Counted from the first letter of the stretch, positions 29,356-39,215 are shown. The stretch is DNA of 41,304 bases from Nocardia sp. CNY236 (GCF_000482385.1 NZ_AXVD01000041.1:1-41304), one strand, 5' to 3'. Notes: generated by a model not told the origin, from the sequence alone. Numbers and translations are program-made.

Positions 29356-30447
29356 TCAGTAGAGGCCTTCCGGCGCCGTGGTAGTGATTTGCAGGGGCCG
29401 GACATTGGCAACTCCGTCGGAGGGCCAGTCGCATCCGGTATCGAAGCGGAGAGCTTGGTCACGTTCGAGGACGTTGGGCAGGAACAGGTCTTCGTGCAGG
29501 ACCGTGAGGCGGACCTGGCCGGTTGCGCCGTAGGGAGTGGTCGTCGACCAGTCGTTTCGGTCGACAACAGCCATGGTGACTTGGGGATAGTTGGGGGCGT
29601 ACGGAAGGATTTCGCCGTCTTGCTCGGCGGGGAGTCCGGCGCCGTTGCCGAAGGTGTTGCCGTAGCTGCGACCGCAGATGCCGCCGTCCAACGCGGCGAC
29701 CAGATCTCGGTACATGTCGGGGCCGACCTGGGTGCCGCTCAGCCGGGCGCCGCGCAGAGCCGACACCAGATCCGGATAGCGACGCGCGAGCACCTGCAGG
29801 AGAGCGGGAGTGGTGTTGATGTAGTCGATGCGGCCGTGTTGCAGAACATCGGCGATCTGGTCGACCAAATGGATGCTGTACTCGTTGGCTTCGGCCAAGC
29901 GGCCTTCCCGAATGAGCCGCTTCACCCACCGCGGGTCCATGTCGATGGAGTAGACCAGCCCGGCGTGGAGTTCACTCGCTTCCCAGGCGCCGTTTCCGAT
30001 CAGGTGCGGACCGGTCGGGGTGGCTTGCAGCCAGGTGCGGTGCGGCTCGAAACCTTCAGTGACGAAGGACCATCGGCGCCAAGCTCCGCGGTGTAGCAGC
30101 ATATCGGGGGTGTAGTAAACCCGGCAAGGCGTACCCGTGGTGCCGCCGCTGTCCCACACGCGACCGGTGATCGGACGGGGTACCGCCAGGGGCACGAGCT
30201 CGGCAGGGTTCATTGACCGCAAGGTGTCGAGCGGGAAGGGACCGAAGGCGGTGAGCTGTTCGTAGCGTGTGATGTCGCGGGGATCGAAATCCAGCTCGTC
30301 CGTGCGGCGCAACCAGTAGGGTGCGCCGGTCTCCTGGTCGAACGTCCGCCGTATCACAACGCGGGTCCACTCGTCGAGGTCGGCGTCGAGCCAGCCCCGG
30401 ATCAGGGCATCACATTCGGTGGCACGGGGATTGAAGGTGCTGGTCAT
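29356..30447 (-). CDS. AMP-ligase-like (PaaK-type) protein without C-terminal lobe
   Basis: A 363-residue adenylate-forming-enzyme homologue. The phosphate-binding motif SGGTTGTPCR begins at Ser100; later motifs include GRSYGNTFGN (about 242-251) and a final RFDTGCDW corresponding to the Y-x-TGD box. The protein ends about 25 residues after that box, so the C-terminal domain with the catalytic lysine is absent; PaaK-type ligases are about 430 residues. It might bind an acyl-adenylate or act as an atypical ligase. It is coupled to the acyltransferase gene (ATGA overlap at 30444-30447) and divergent from the PKS, so a role in starter supply is likely by context. Confidence 0.82.
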   Translation of the reverse strand: MTSTFNPRATECDALIRGWLDADLDEWTRVVIRRTFDQETGAPYWLRRTDELDFDPRDITRYEQLTAFGPFPLDTLRSMNPAELVPLAVPRPITGRVWDSGGTTGTPCRVYYTPDMLLHRGAWRRWSFVTEGFEPHRTWLQATPTGPHLIGNGAWEASELHAGLVYSIDMDPRWVKRLIREGRLAEANEYSIHLVDQIADVLQHGRIDYINTTPALLQVLARRYPDLVSALRGARLSGTQVGPDMYRDLVAALDGGICGRSYGNTFGNGAGLPAEQDGEILPYAPNYPQVTMAVVDRNDWSTTTPYGATGQVRLTVLHEDLFLPNVLERDQALRFDTGCDWPSDGVANVRPLQITTTAPEGLY

Positions 30448-31406
30448 CGCATCGCTCGCGTGGGGAACACTTCGATACCGAGCTCGAAGACCATGGTCAG
30501 CACCTGCTCGATATGTTCGGGACGGTCGACGTGCAGGACGGAGAACGGGAACCGCAGTACCCCATCGGGAATGGAGCCGCCCACGACGAGTCCGAGGCGT
30601 ACACCCTCGTCCTTCATCGCCTCGTAGATGTACATCAGATTGATCGGGTCGGTGGGGTTGCGGTGGAAGGTGTCCCGGACATCCGCTGCAGTCGTCAGCA
30701 CCTTGTTGTCCAGGCAGGACAGCAGCGGCGGCCCCGGATCGGTGAACGGCATGGCATCGATGTACGGCGCCATGAACGCACGGAAATGGCTACGCAGCGG
30801 CGAGTGGATGGCCATCGCGCGGCCGGGTAGCTGGACCACGGTGTCCGCGGGTAGCTCGGTGCCCAGGTCGTCCAGTGCCGCGCGCTCGCCGGAGAGCATC
30901 AGAATGCGGGTCTGTCCGTCGGCGGTCGGGCCGAACTGCCCGGCCAGGTATACGCCGGGCCGCCCCGCACCGCGGTAGCGGCCCGAATTGTCGCCGACCG
31001 GTTCGAAGGCCAGGGCGAGTCCTTGCTCGGGCGTGCCGTGCGGCTGGTCCGGGGTGTTGCGGGCGTGGGCCAGCATCTCGAACAGCGCCCGGCGGCTGAT
31101 CGCCCCGGCCAAGCAGGCAGCCGACATGCCACCGAGGCTGAGGCCACCCAACGCGCTCGGACGCAGTCCGTGTTCGGCGAGCACGTCGTGCACCGCGATG
31201 GCATGTGCCGATTCTCGGATGGTGCCGATGCTCTGCCGTGTTTCCGGCGCCTCGGGGAGATCCTCCTCCAAGATCTGACCCACCGTCAGTTCCGTCCATT
31301 CCGCAACCTGACGGTAAAGGTGCTGAACTCCGGCGTTGGTCTGGTGCAACTCGACGCCGCGCGGCTCGCTGCCGACTCCGCCGCCGAACATATAACCCAA
31401 GGTCAT
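30444..31406 (-). CDS. Discrete acyltransferase (FabD-like), polyketide cluster
   Basis: A 320-residue stand-alone acyltransferase. The nucleophile is Ser90 in GGLSLGG, and His201 in AMAIHSPL is the catalytic histidine, the same spacing as FabD (Ser92/His201). Two changes are notable: the N-terminal GQGSQ motif is replaced by GGGVGSE, and the GHSxGE motif by GLSLGG. The malonate-binding Arg is not evident. GGGAG lies 9 bases before ATG 31406. It is the first gene of a two-gene operon divergent from the PKS whose loading module has no AT, so it may load that ACP in trans, or edit wrongly primed ACPs. Confidence 0.85.
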   Translation of the reverse strand: MTLGYMFGGGVGSEPRGVELHQTNAGVQHLYRQVAEWTELTVGQILEEDLPEAPETRQSIGTIRESAHAIAVHDVLAEHGLRPSALGGLSLGGMSAACLAGAISRRALFEMLAHARNTPDQPHGTPEQGLALAFEPVGDNSGRYRGAGRPGVYLAGQFGPTADGQTRILMLSGERAALDDLGTELPADTVVQLPGRAMAIHSPLRSHFRAFMAPYIDAMPFTDPGPPLLSCLDNKVLTTAADVRDTFHRNPTDPINLMYIYEAMKDEGVRLGLVVGGSIPDGVLRFPFSVLHVDRPEHIEQVLTMVFELGIEVFPTRAMR

Positions 31407-31751
31407 TGCATTTTCTCCCGCTGCGTAACTCGTGTTCGAATTCGTCGGCCCGACAATGAGCTGATCGTGACCTGCGTTTATATGTTCTCGATTATCACAG
31501 GTAGCTCTGGTGTAGCTCCAATATTGATCGAAAGGCCAGGTCGAACGCCGTTCGTCAATTCTATACACCAGTGTCAGGGCATTCATCGGCGGATTGTGCT
31601 ACAAAGCCGCGACATGCAATCTCGGCGGACGCTATCGAGACGATATCCGGACCCGCGACAATCGTATTTCCAGAACTCGGAAGCAGTCGATCATCTTTGT
31701 GGAAGCAAAAGCAAAGTCCATCTCGGCATCGCCGGGAATTCGAGGCGGTAC
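31407..31751. promoter_or_regulatory. Divergent promoter region of the polyketide cluster
   Basis: 345 bp, clearly richer in A/T than the genes around it, between the acyltransferase and PKS starts. It contains a 5-bp-arm inverted repeat CGAACGCCGTTCG at 31542-31554 and a short direct repeat of GTAGCTC at 31501 and 31512. These are possible regulator sites; no -10/-35 pair could be fixed. Confidence 0.5.
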
Positions 31752-34700
31752 ATGAATTCGGTCATCCCCATCGCTGTTATCGGATACGCATGCCGGCTTC
31801 CCGGAGCCGATGACCCTATGGAGTTCTGGCGACTGCTGGCCGCGGGCCGGAATGCGGTCACCGAGGTCCCGGACGACCGTTGGGACCCCGCCACCGCCAC
31901 GGGGCCGAAGGAGGGGCACTCGGCGCGCTGGGGAGCATTCCTCGACGATCCTGCGCTGTTCGATGCCGACTTCTTCGGAATTCCACCGCGCGAAGCCGCC
32001 GCGATGGATCCGCAGCAACGACTTGCGCTCGAATTGGGCTGGGAGGCTGCGGAACACGCCGGGATCATCCCGGCCTCGTTGTCCGGCAGCCGGGTGGGAG
32101 TGTTCATCGGTGCGGCACTCGACGACTACGCCATGCTCCGCAGCCGGCTCGGTTCGATCGGCATCGACACCCACACGACCGTCGGCACCCTGCGCAGCAT
32201 GATTGCAAACCGATTGTCCTATCTGCTCGGCGCGCGTGGGCCCAGTCAAATCATCGACACCGGCCAGTCATCCGCCCTGGCCGCAATCCACCGGGCGTGC
32301 GAGAGCCTGCGATCCGGCGAATGCACCTCGGCGCTGGCCGGCGGCGTCAACCTCAACCTCGCGATGGACACCGCGCTGGCCCTGGCTACCGCTGGGGCAT
32401 TGTCCCCGGACGGGCGCAGCTACACCTTCGATGAACGGGCCAATGGGTACGTCCGCGGGGAGGGTGGTGCGCTCGTACTACTCAAGACCCTCGACCAGGC
32501 ACAGGCCGACGGGGATCGCGTGCGGTGCGTGATCCGCGGCGGCGCGGTCAACAACGGTGCGGCCGCGGCCGGGCTCACCATTCCGGAGGCAGATGTCCAG
32601 CAGGAGGTCATCGAACTCGCGTATCGGCGCGCAGGCGTCGCCGTAAAGGATGTTCACTACGTAGAACTGCACGGGACCGGAACTGCGGTCGGTGACCCAG
32701 TGGAGGCAGCTGCCCTCGGGGCAGCGATCGGCACCCATCGACCGGCCGACCGGCCGCTTCGAGTCGGATCGGTCAAGACCAACATCGGTCACCTCGAAGC
32801 CGCTGCCGGGGTGGCCGGGCTGCTCAAAGTGATACTGGCGCTGGAAAACGAGGCACTGCCCGCCAGTCTCAACTACTGCACCCCGAATCCGGCCATCCCA
32901 CTGGACCGGCTCAACCTGCGGGTACAGCGGGAGCTGGAATCGTGGCCGGCCGGTGGCGACACTCGCCGCGCCGGGGTGAGCGCCTTCGGGCTCGGCGGCA
33001 CCAATGTGCACCTGATTGTGGAGGAATCCCCGCGGGACACCAGAACCGCAGCGGGGCACACCGAGCCGACGGCAGGCGGAGCCTCCGACTCGGTCCTGTG
33101 GCCATTGTCCGCACGCAGTGCCGAGGCGCTCCGAGGCCAGGCCTCCCGACTGCACACGTACGTGACAGCCCGTCCCGCGCTCACCGCGGCCGATGTCGGC
33201 TGGACACTGCTCAGCGCCAGAACCGCCTTCGAGCACCGTGCCGTGGTCGTCGGGCGCGACCGTGAAACGCTGCTCGAGGGACTGGCGGCCTTGGCGGAGC
33301 GCCGGGCGGACGCCTGTCTGGTCGAGGGTGTAGCTCGAGTCGAGAACTGTTGTGTCACAAATAGTCCCGGCAGAAACGACTGCGATTCCGACGACATCCT
33401 GATGGCAATCGCCTCGTCGTATGTCAACGGCATGCCGATCGACGCGGACTCGGTCTTCGGGGGCTCCGGTGCGCGCCTGGTCGACCTGCCGACCTACGCC
33501 TTCCAACGTCGTCGACACTGGCTCCCCGCGGCGTCAGTCATGCCCGACCAGCAGCCGGGAGTGTGGGACGAACCCGTGCTAGCAATGCCCACGTCGACTA
33601 CCGACGAGCGCGGGCCTCGGTCTGTACCGGATATTGCAGTGCTGGTCCGGTCGCAGGTGGCGCGGGTACTCGGTCACGACGACGCCGGCGCCATCTCGAC
33701 CGCCAGGACTTTCAAGGACCTCGGCTTGGACTCCCAGACGGGTGTCGAGCTGAGCGAAATACTCTTCCGCCGGACGGGCGTACGTCTGTCCAGCACGCTG
33801 ACCTTCGACTACCCGACCCCGGATGCCCTGATTTCCGGCTTGCGTCGCAAGCTGAACAAGGCCGCCACGTCACAGACCGCGATCGCGCCGCAGACGTCGA
33901 CCGCCGGGTTCACCGGCGACATCGCGCCCGAGGTCGCGGACCTCGACGAAGACGATCCTGTCGTCATCGTCGGCATGGCCTGCCGGTTCCCGCGCGGCAT
34001 CACCTCACCGCAGCAGCTGTGGCAGGCGGTTGTCGACGGCGTGGACGCCATCGGTGACTTCCCTGCCGATCGCGGCTGGGACCTGGGCGCACTGGACGAA
34101 TCCGACCGGATCGGCAGCCCTGTGCGGTGCGGCGGATTCCTCGACAACGTCGCGGATTTCGATGCCGACTTCTTCCATGTCAGTCCCCGTGAGGCCACTG
34201 CTATGGACCCGCAGCAGCGGCTGCTGCTCGAAACAGCGTGGGAAGCATTGGAACACGCCGGAATTCGCCCAGATCGATTGTGCGGCGAACCGGTCGGGGT
34301 GTACGTGGGCGGAACTGCCATGGAGTACGGGCCGCGGTTGCACGAGCCGGTCGAAGGCACTGATGGCCTGAGGTTGACCGGCTCGACCGCCAGCGTCATG
34401 TCCGGGCGTATTGCGTATGCGTTGGGTTTGGCGGGCCCGGCGATGACGGTGGATACGGCGTGTTCGTCATCGTTGGTGGCATTGCATCTTGCGGTGCAAG
34501 CATTGCGCAGCGGGGAGTGTTCACTTGCGCTGGCCGGTGGCGTCACTGTCATGTCCACGCCCGGCATGTTCATCGAGTTCACGCGTCAACAAGGGTTGGC
34601 GCGCGACGGACGTTGCAAGTCCTTCTCCGATGGCGCCGACGGGACGGGCTGGTCGGAAGGGGTGGGATTGCTTGCGGTGCAGCGATTGTCGGCGGCGCGG

Positions 34701-37700
34701 CATGCAGGTCGCCGCGTATTGGCGGTGGTGGCCGGCTCGGCGGTCAACCAGGACGGTGCGTCGAATGGTTTGACTGCACCGAACGGTGCGGCACAGCAGC
34801 GGGTGATCCGGGCGGCATTGGCCGATGCGGGATTGACCACTGCCGATGTGGACGCTGTCGAGGCGCACGGAACCGGCACCGAGCTGGGTGACCCGATCGA
34901 GGCGCACGCCCTGCTGGCGACCTATGGTCGAGACCGGCCCGAGGGACGACCATTGTGGTTGGGGTCGTTGAAGTCGAATATCGGGCATACCCAGGCAGCT
35001 GCGGGTGTGGCGGGTGGGATCAAAATGGTGCAGGCGATGCGCCACGGCGTGCTGCCCCGCACACTGCACGCCGATCAGCCGTCGCGCCATGTGGATTGGT
35101 CGGCGGGTGCAGTGCGATTGCTGGCGCAGTCGACAGCATGGCCGCAGACGGGGAGTCCGCGCCGGGCCGGGGTGTCGTCGTTCGGGATCAGTGGCACCAA
35201 CGCGCATGTCATCCTCGAATCCCCCGGTAGTCGCAGCGAGGTCCCCGCACCGCCGCGCCGGTCCGTCGATGACCATCCGGTGCCGTGGGTGGTGTCGGCT
35301 GGGAACGAGTCCGCACTGTCGGCGCTGATCCGACGTCTGGTGGATGTCGCCGCCGATCGGGATCCGGTGGATGTCGGCTGGTCGCTGGCTACTACTCGAG
35401 CCGATCTCCCGCACCGCTGCGTGGTGCTCGGCTGCAATCGGGACGAACTCCTCGACGGCCTGCGCGCGCTATCCGAAGGCCGGTCGATCACGGGCGCCGT
35501 ACGCGGTCGGGCGTTGTCGACCAGCCCGGTGTTCGTCTTCTCCGGCGAGGGGTCGCAGTGGACGGGGATGGCCGGCGAGCTGCTGCGAATCTCGCCCGCC
35601 TTCGCAGCCCGTATGGCCGAATGCGAGACAGCTCTCGCGCCCTACACGGACTGGTCGATGCTGGCGGTGATCCGCGGCGAGGACGGTGCGCCGTCACTGG
35701 AGCGGGTCGACGTCGGCCAACCCGTACTGTTCGCAGTGAGTGTGTCGCTGGCCGCGATGTGGGAGTTCCATGGCGTGAAGCCTGCTGCGGTGATCGGGCA
35801 CTCTCGGGGGGAGATCGCCGCAGCCTGTGTGGCCGGCGTGCTCTCACTGGACGACGCTGCCCAGCTGATCACAGCCCGCGGCCGCGTGCTGGCCGCGTCC
35901 GGGTTGGCCGGCCAGGGCGCGATGGTCTGGGCTGCCCTGGGGCTCGAGGAGGCGAGCGAGCGGCTCACCGCAGGGCTCGATATCGCCGCGGTGAACTCGC
36001 CCGCTTCGGTTGTCGTCGCGGGTGATCCGGCCGAGCTTGCCCAGTTCACCCGGGCGTGCGCTGCCGAGGGCATCCGTACTCGGGAGAGCGCGTCGGACTT
36101 CGCCTTCCACTCCGTGCAGATGAAGACCGTGGCCGACGAGCTTGCCCAGGCGGTCGGGTCGATCTGCCCACGGGAGGCGACGGTGCCATTCTTCTCCACC
36201 GTTACGGGAGCCGCTGTCGACGCCCACGAGATCGACGCAGATCACTGGGGTAGAAATCTGTGTGACACAGTGCGATTCGAAGCCGCCGTGCACGCGCTGC
36301 TCACCGGCGGGCATCAGCTGTTCATCGAGGTCAGCCCGCACCCGGTCCTGATCACTGCGATCGAGGAGACCGCGGACGAACTCCGCATACAGGTCGCGAC
36401 GACTGCGACGCTGACCCGCGGCTCGGACGATCGCGAGCGTTTGCTCTCCAGCCTTGCCGCCGCGTACGTGCACGGCGCCTCGGTCGACTGGCCCGGTGTC
36501 CTCGCGAGGTCGGGTGGACGCCTCGTCGACTTGCCGACCTATCCCTTCCAGCAACAAAGGTTTTGGCTCGAAGCCCGAACTCCGACTGCTACCGGCGTGA
36601 CGGATGTGTTCTCGACCGGTGTGCGCCCCGCCGCGCATCCGCTGTTGTCCGCGGCGGTCGATATTGCTGGAAACGAGGCGGGGGTCGTGCTGACCGGTCG
36701 CCTGTCGCAGGAGACGCACCCATGGCTTGTCGACCACATGATCGACGGCACCGTGCTCGTACCGGGCACCGCCTTGGTCGAACTCGCCCTGCGTGCCGGC
36801 CGGGAGGTCGGGTGCGACCTGGTCGAGGAACTGATTCTGCACGCGCCACTGGTTCTGCCCGCCGTGGGAGCGGTCGATATCGAGGTGGTGATCGGTGACC
36901 CGGTCGACGACCGTCGGCAGGTGGGCATCTTCTCTCGCCTCGCAGAGGGCCGGTTCGTCATCGATTGGACTCCGAACGCCAGCGGAATGCTGGGCGCCGA
37001 CGACCGGGCACGGCCGGACACCGAATCGGCATCTTGGCCGCCGATCGGCGCCGCGGCGGTCGCCGTCGACGATTTCTACACCACGGTGTCCGAGCGCGGA
37101 TACGACTACGGTCCAGTGTTCCAGGGACTGCGCGCGGTATGGCGGCGCGGTGGCGAACTGTCCATCGAGGTCGAGCTGCCGACGGGCGCGACGACGGTAG
37201 GCGAGTATCACGGGGTGCATCCAGCGCTGCTGGATGCTGTTGTCCAAGCCGTGCTGGTGGCCGAGGGCACGGACGACAGGACTATCTTGCCGTTCGCGTG
37301 GGCAGGCGTCCGGCGCTATGCGATGGGTGGATCCGCGTTACGCGCGCGGATACGACTTGTGGCCGACGCTGTCGTCGCGGTGACTGTCACCGATCGGTAC
37401 GGCGAACCCGTCCTGACGATCGACACCTTGACCATGCGTCCCATCGTGCCCGGGCAGTTGGCCGGCGGCGACAACGGTCTCTACGAAGTGCAGTGGGTCC
37501 CACTGGAACCGGGTGCAGCTACACCGATGCCCTGGGTGGAATGGGCCGGTGAGCTCACCCCGGAGGTGACCGGCGGTGCGGTCCTGCTCGACACTCGCGC
37601 TATCGGCAGTGGCATGGGCTCGGCCGAAGCCGCCCGCGCCGCGGTTGGGCAGGTGCTGGATGTTCTGCAGTGGTGGGTGAATACCGAAGGTTTCGACGAA

Positions 37701-39215
37701 TCCCGGCTGGTGGTGGTTACCGCAGGCGCGGTGGGGCCGACAGTGTCGGATGTCGCAGGCTCTGCGGTGTGGGGTCTGGTGCGCTCGGCTCAGGTGGAGT
37801 TTCCGCGGCAGTTCGTGTTGGTCGACGACGGCGATGCCGGGTCCGCCGACCTGCCGGGGTTGCTGGACGAGTCGGGTCGGCTCAGGCTGCCGGTCGTCGA
37901 GGATCAGCTACTGGTGCGGTCCGGGCAGGTGTCGGTTGCCCGATTGGGTCGCATTGCTGCCAGTGCGGATTCGGCTGTGCCCGCACTGGGCGACGGTGCA
38001 GTGCTGATCACCGGTGGCACCGGGACATTGGGCGGGCTGCTGGCGCGGCATGCGGTGCGGCGCCACGGTGTCCGGCATCTGGTCTTGATGTCCCGCCGCG
38101 GACCGTCCGCGTCCGGCGTTGCGGATCTGGTGCGGGAGTTGGCGGCGCTGGGCACACGGGTCGATGTGGTGGCGTGTGACGTCTCGGACCGGGCGGCGCT
38201 GGCGGCCGCATTGGCCGAGATGCCGTCGTTGTCGGCAGTGGTGCATGCCGCAGGCGTGCTCCGGGACGTGACGCTCACGGGAATGTCGGCTCACGACCTC
38301 GATGAGGTCTTCGAAGCGAAGGCGGTGTCGGCGTGGCATTTGCACGAGCTGACCACCGCGACGAAATTGTCTGCATTCGTGCTCTTTTCCTCGGTGATGA
38401 GCGTGCTGGGCGGTCCAGGCCAGGGCAACTACGCAGCCGCGAACTCCTTCCTGGACGGCTTGGCGGTGTTGCGGCGCACATCCGGATTGCCTGCGGTGTC
38501 GATGGCGTGGGGGTTGTGGGCTGCGGAAAGCGGGATGACAGGTGAATTGTCGGCCGTGGACCGGCGGCGGATGGCGTCCGGTGGCTTGGTCCCGATGGCG
38601 GCAGATCAGGCACTGGCGTTGTTCGACGCTGCCCTCGCCAGCGGCCGCGCCAACGTCGTACCCATGCATGCGGACCTGGCCGCTGTGCGCCGCGGTGGGG
38701 CGCAGCCGCCCCCGTTGTGGCGGGGCTTGGTTCGGCCCATGGGCTCCATCGCGGTCGGACCCGCCGCCCCGACCGATCTGCGGCAACGGCTCGCCATGCT
38801 GCCGCTGATCGAGGACCGCGAACGACTGGTGACCGACCTCGTGCGCGCGGAGGTCGCGGCCGTGTTGGGTCAGCCGCGCCCAGAGTCCATCGACCTGCGT
38901 CGAGCATTCAAGGAACTCGGGTTCGACTCGCTGATCGCGATCGAGCTGCGCAACCGCCTCGGCCAGGCGACCGGTTCGAGACTGCCTTCCACTGTTGTGT
39001 TCGACCATCCGAGCCCCATCGCGGTCGTCTCGTATCTGCTCGGCGTGCTGGTCGACACCCGAGGCCGCGAAATCGACACCGACAGTGGCGGAGTCGATAC
39101 CGATACCCCCGGAGCGAGCAGATATACCGCCGAGTCTGTGGCGGATGAGGCCGTGGTCGATGGGTTGGGGATCGCGGATCTGATTTCGCTGGCGCACGAA
39201 GGAGCTGAGTCGTGA
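31752..39215 (+). CDS. Modular type I PKS: loading KSQ-ACP (no AT) + KS-AT-DH-KR-ACP
   Basis: A 2487-residue polyketide synthase beginning MNSVIPIAVIGY with no docking helix, as expected for the first protein. Loading module: KS (about 5-425) with Gln172 replacing the active Cys (DTGQSS), both catalytic His motifs kept (HGTGT, NIGH), then the KS-AT linker, the post-AT linker (LVDLPTYAFQRRRHWL) and ACP1 (Ser661) but no AT core. Module 1: KS (735-1160, Cys904 in DTACSS), AT (1260-1555, Ser1351 in GHSRG, His1453 in FAFHS), DH (1620-1895, His1662 in HxxxGxxxxP and Asp1828), KR (1930-2290; GGTGTLGG at 2088-2095, Tyr2227, B-type by the Asp in VLRD and no Trp) and ACP2 (Ser2393). A C-terminal docking segment follows. 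Expected product of module 1: an alpha,beta-unsaturated diketide. Its stop overlaps the next PKS gene. Confidence 0.95.
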   Translation: MNSVIPIAVIGYACRLPGADDPMEFWRLLAAGRNAVTEVPDDRWDPATATGPKEGHSARWGAFLDDPALFDADFFGIPPREAAAMDPQQRLALELGWEAAEHAGIIPASLSGSRVGVFIGAALDDYAMLRSRLGSIGIDTHTTVGTLRSMIANRLSYLLGARGPSQIIDTGQSSALAAIHRACESLRSGECTSALAGGVNLNLAMDTALALATAGALSPDGRSYTFDERANGYVRGEGGALVLLKTLDQAQADGDRVRCVIRGGAVNNGAAAAGLTIPEADVQQEVIELAYRRAGVAVKDVHYVELHGTGTAVGDPVEAAALGAAIGTHRPADRPLRVGSVKTNIGHLEAAAGVAGLLKVILALENEALPASLNYCTPNPAIPLDRLNLRVQRELESWPAGGDTRRAGVSAFGLGGTNVHLIVEESPRDTRTAAGHTEPTAGGASDSVLWPLSARSAEALRGQASRLHTYVTARPALTAADVGWTLLSARTAFEHRAVVVGRDRETLLEGLAALAERRADACLVEGVARVENCCVTNSPGRNDCDSDDILMAIASSYVNGMPIDADSVFGGSGARLVDLPTYAFQRRRHWLPAASVMPDQQPGVWDEPVLAMPTSTTDERGPRSVPDIAVLVRSQVARVLGHDDAGAISTARTFKDLGLDSQTGVELSEILFRRTGVRLSSTLTFDYPTPDALISGLRRKLNKAATSQTAIAPQTSTAGFTGDIAPEVADLDEDDPVVIVGMACRFPRGITSPQQLWQAVVDGVDAIGDFPADRGWDLGALDESDRIGSPVRCGGFLDNVADFDADFFHVSPREATAMDPQQRLLLETAWEALEHAGIRPDRLCGEPVGVYVGGTAMEYGPRLHEPVEGTDGLRLTGSTASVMSGRIAYALGLAGPAMTVDTACSSSLVALHLAVQALRSGECSLALAGGVTVMSTPGMFIEFTRQQGLARDGRCKSFSDGADGTGWSEGVGLLAVQRLSAARHAGRRVLAVVAGSAVNQDGASNGLTAPNGAAQQRVIRAALADAGLTTADVDAVEAHGTGTELGDPIEAHALLATYGRDRPEGRPLWLGSLKSNIGHTQAAAGVAGGIKMVQAMRHGVLPRTLHADQPSRHVDWSAGAVRLLAQSTAWPQTGSPRRAGVSSFGISGTNAHVILESPGSRSEVPAPPRRSVDDHPVPWVVSAGNESALSALIRRLVDVAADRDPVDVGWSLATTRADLPHRCVVLGCNRDELLDGLRALSEGRSITGAVRGRALSTSPVFVFSGEGSQWTGMAGELLRISPAFAARMAECETALAPYTDWSMLAVIRGEDGAPSLERVDVGQPVLFAVSVSLAAMWEFHGVKPAAVIGHSRGEIAAACVAGVLSLDDAAQLITARGRVLAASGLAGQGAMVWAALGLEEASERLTAGLDIAAVNSPASVVVAGDPAELAQFTRACAAEGIRTRESASDFAFHSVQMKTVADELAQAVGSICPREATVPFFSTVTGAAVDAHEIDADHWGRNLCDTVRFEAAVHALLTGGHQLFIEVSPHPVLITAIEETADELRIQVATTATLTRGSDDRERLLSSLAAAYVHGASVDWPGVLARSGGRLVDLPTYPFQQQRFWLEARTPTATGVTDVFSTGVRPAAHPLLSAAVDIAGNEAGVVLTGRLSQETHPWLVDHMIDGTVLVPGTALVELALRAGREVGCDLVEELILHAPLVLPAVGAVDIEVVIGDPVDDRRQVGIFSRLAEGRFVIDWTPNASGMLGADDRARPDTESASWPPIGAAAVAVDDFYTTVSERGYDYGPVFQGLRAVWRRGGELSIEVELPTGATTVGEYHGVHPALLDAVVQAVLVAEGTDDRTILPFAWAGVRRYAMGGSALRARIRLVADAVVAVTVTDRYGEPVLTIDTLTMRPIVPGQLAGGDNGLYEVQWVPLEPGAATPMPWVEWAGELTPEVTGGAVLLDTRAIGSGMGSAEAARAAVGQVLDVLQWWVNTEGFDESRLVVVTAGAVGPTVSDVAGSAVWGLVRSAQVEFPRQFVLVDDGDAGSADLPGLLDESGRLRLPVVEDQLLVRSGQVSVARLGRIAASADSAVPALGDGAVLITGGTGTLGGLLARHAVRRHGVRHLVLMSRRGPSASGVADLVRELAALGTRVDVVACDVSDRAALAAALAEMPSLSAVVHAAGVLRDVTLTGMSAHDLDEVFEAKAVSAWHLHELTTATKLSAFVLFSSVMSVLGGPGQGNYAAANSFLDGLAVLRRTSGLPAVSMAWGLWAAESGMTGELSAVDRRRMASGGLVPMAADQALALFDAALASGRANVVPMHADLAAVRRGGAQPPPLWRGLVRPMGSIAVGPAAPTDLRQRLAMLPLIEDRERLVTDLVRAEVAAVLGQPRPESIDLRRAFKELGFDSLIAIELRNRLGQATGSRLPSTVVFDHPSPIAVVSYLLGVLVDTRGREIDTDSGGVDTDTPGASRYTAESVADEAVVDGLGIADLISLAHEGAES
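34737..35046 (+). repeat. KS segment nearly identical to 40112-40421
   Basis: 310 bp of the module-1 KS match the KS of the next PKS with about 12 differences and no gaps, while flanking KS sequence is much less similar. This suggests recent gene conversion or recombination between modules. Confidence 0.85.

Noticed and set aside
31023..31751. N-terminal extension of the PKS frame upstream of 31752
   Set aside because: The extra 243 codons run antisense through the acyltransferase gene and its promoter and look unlike any PKS N-terminus; ATG 31752 gives a normal KS start.
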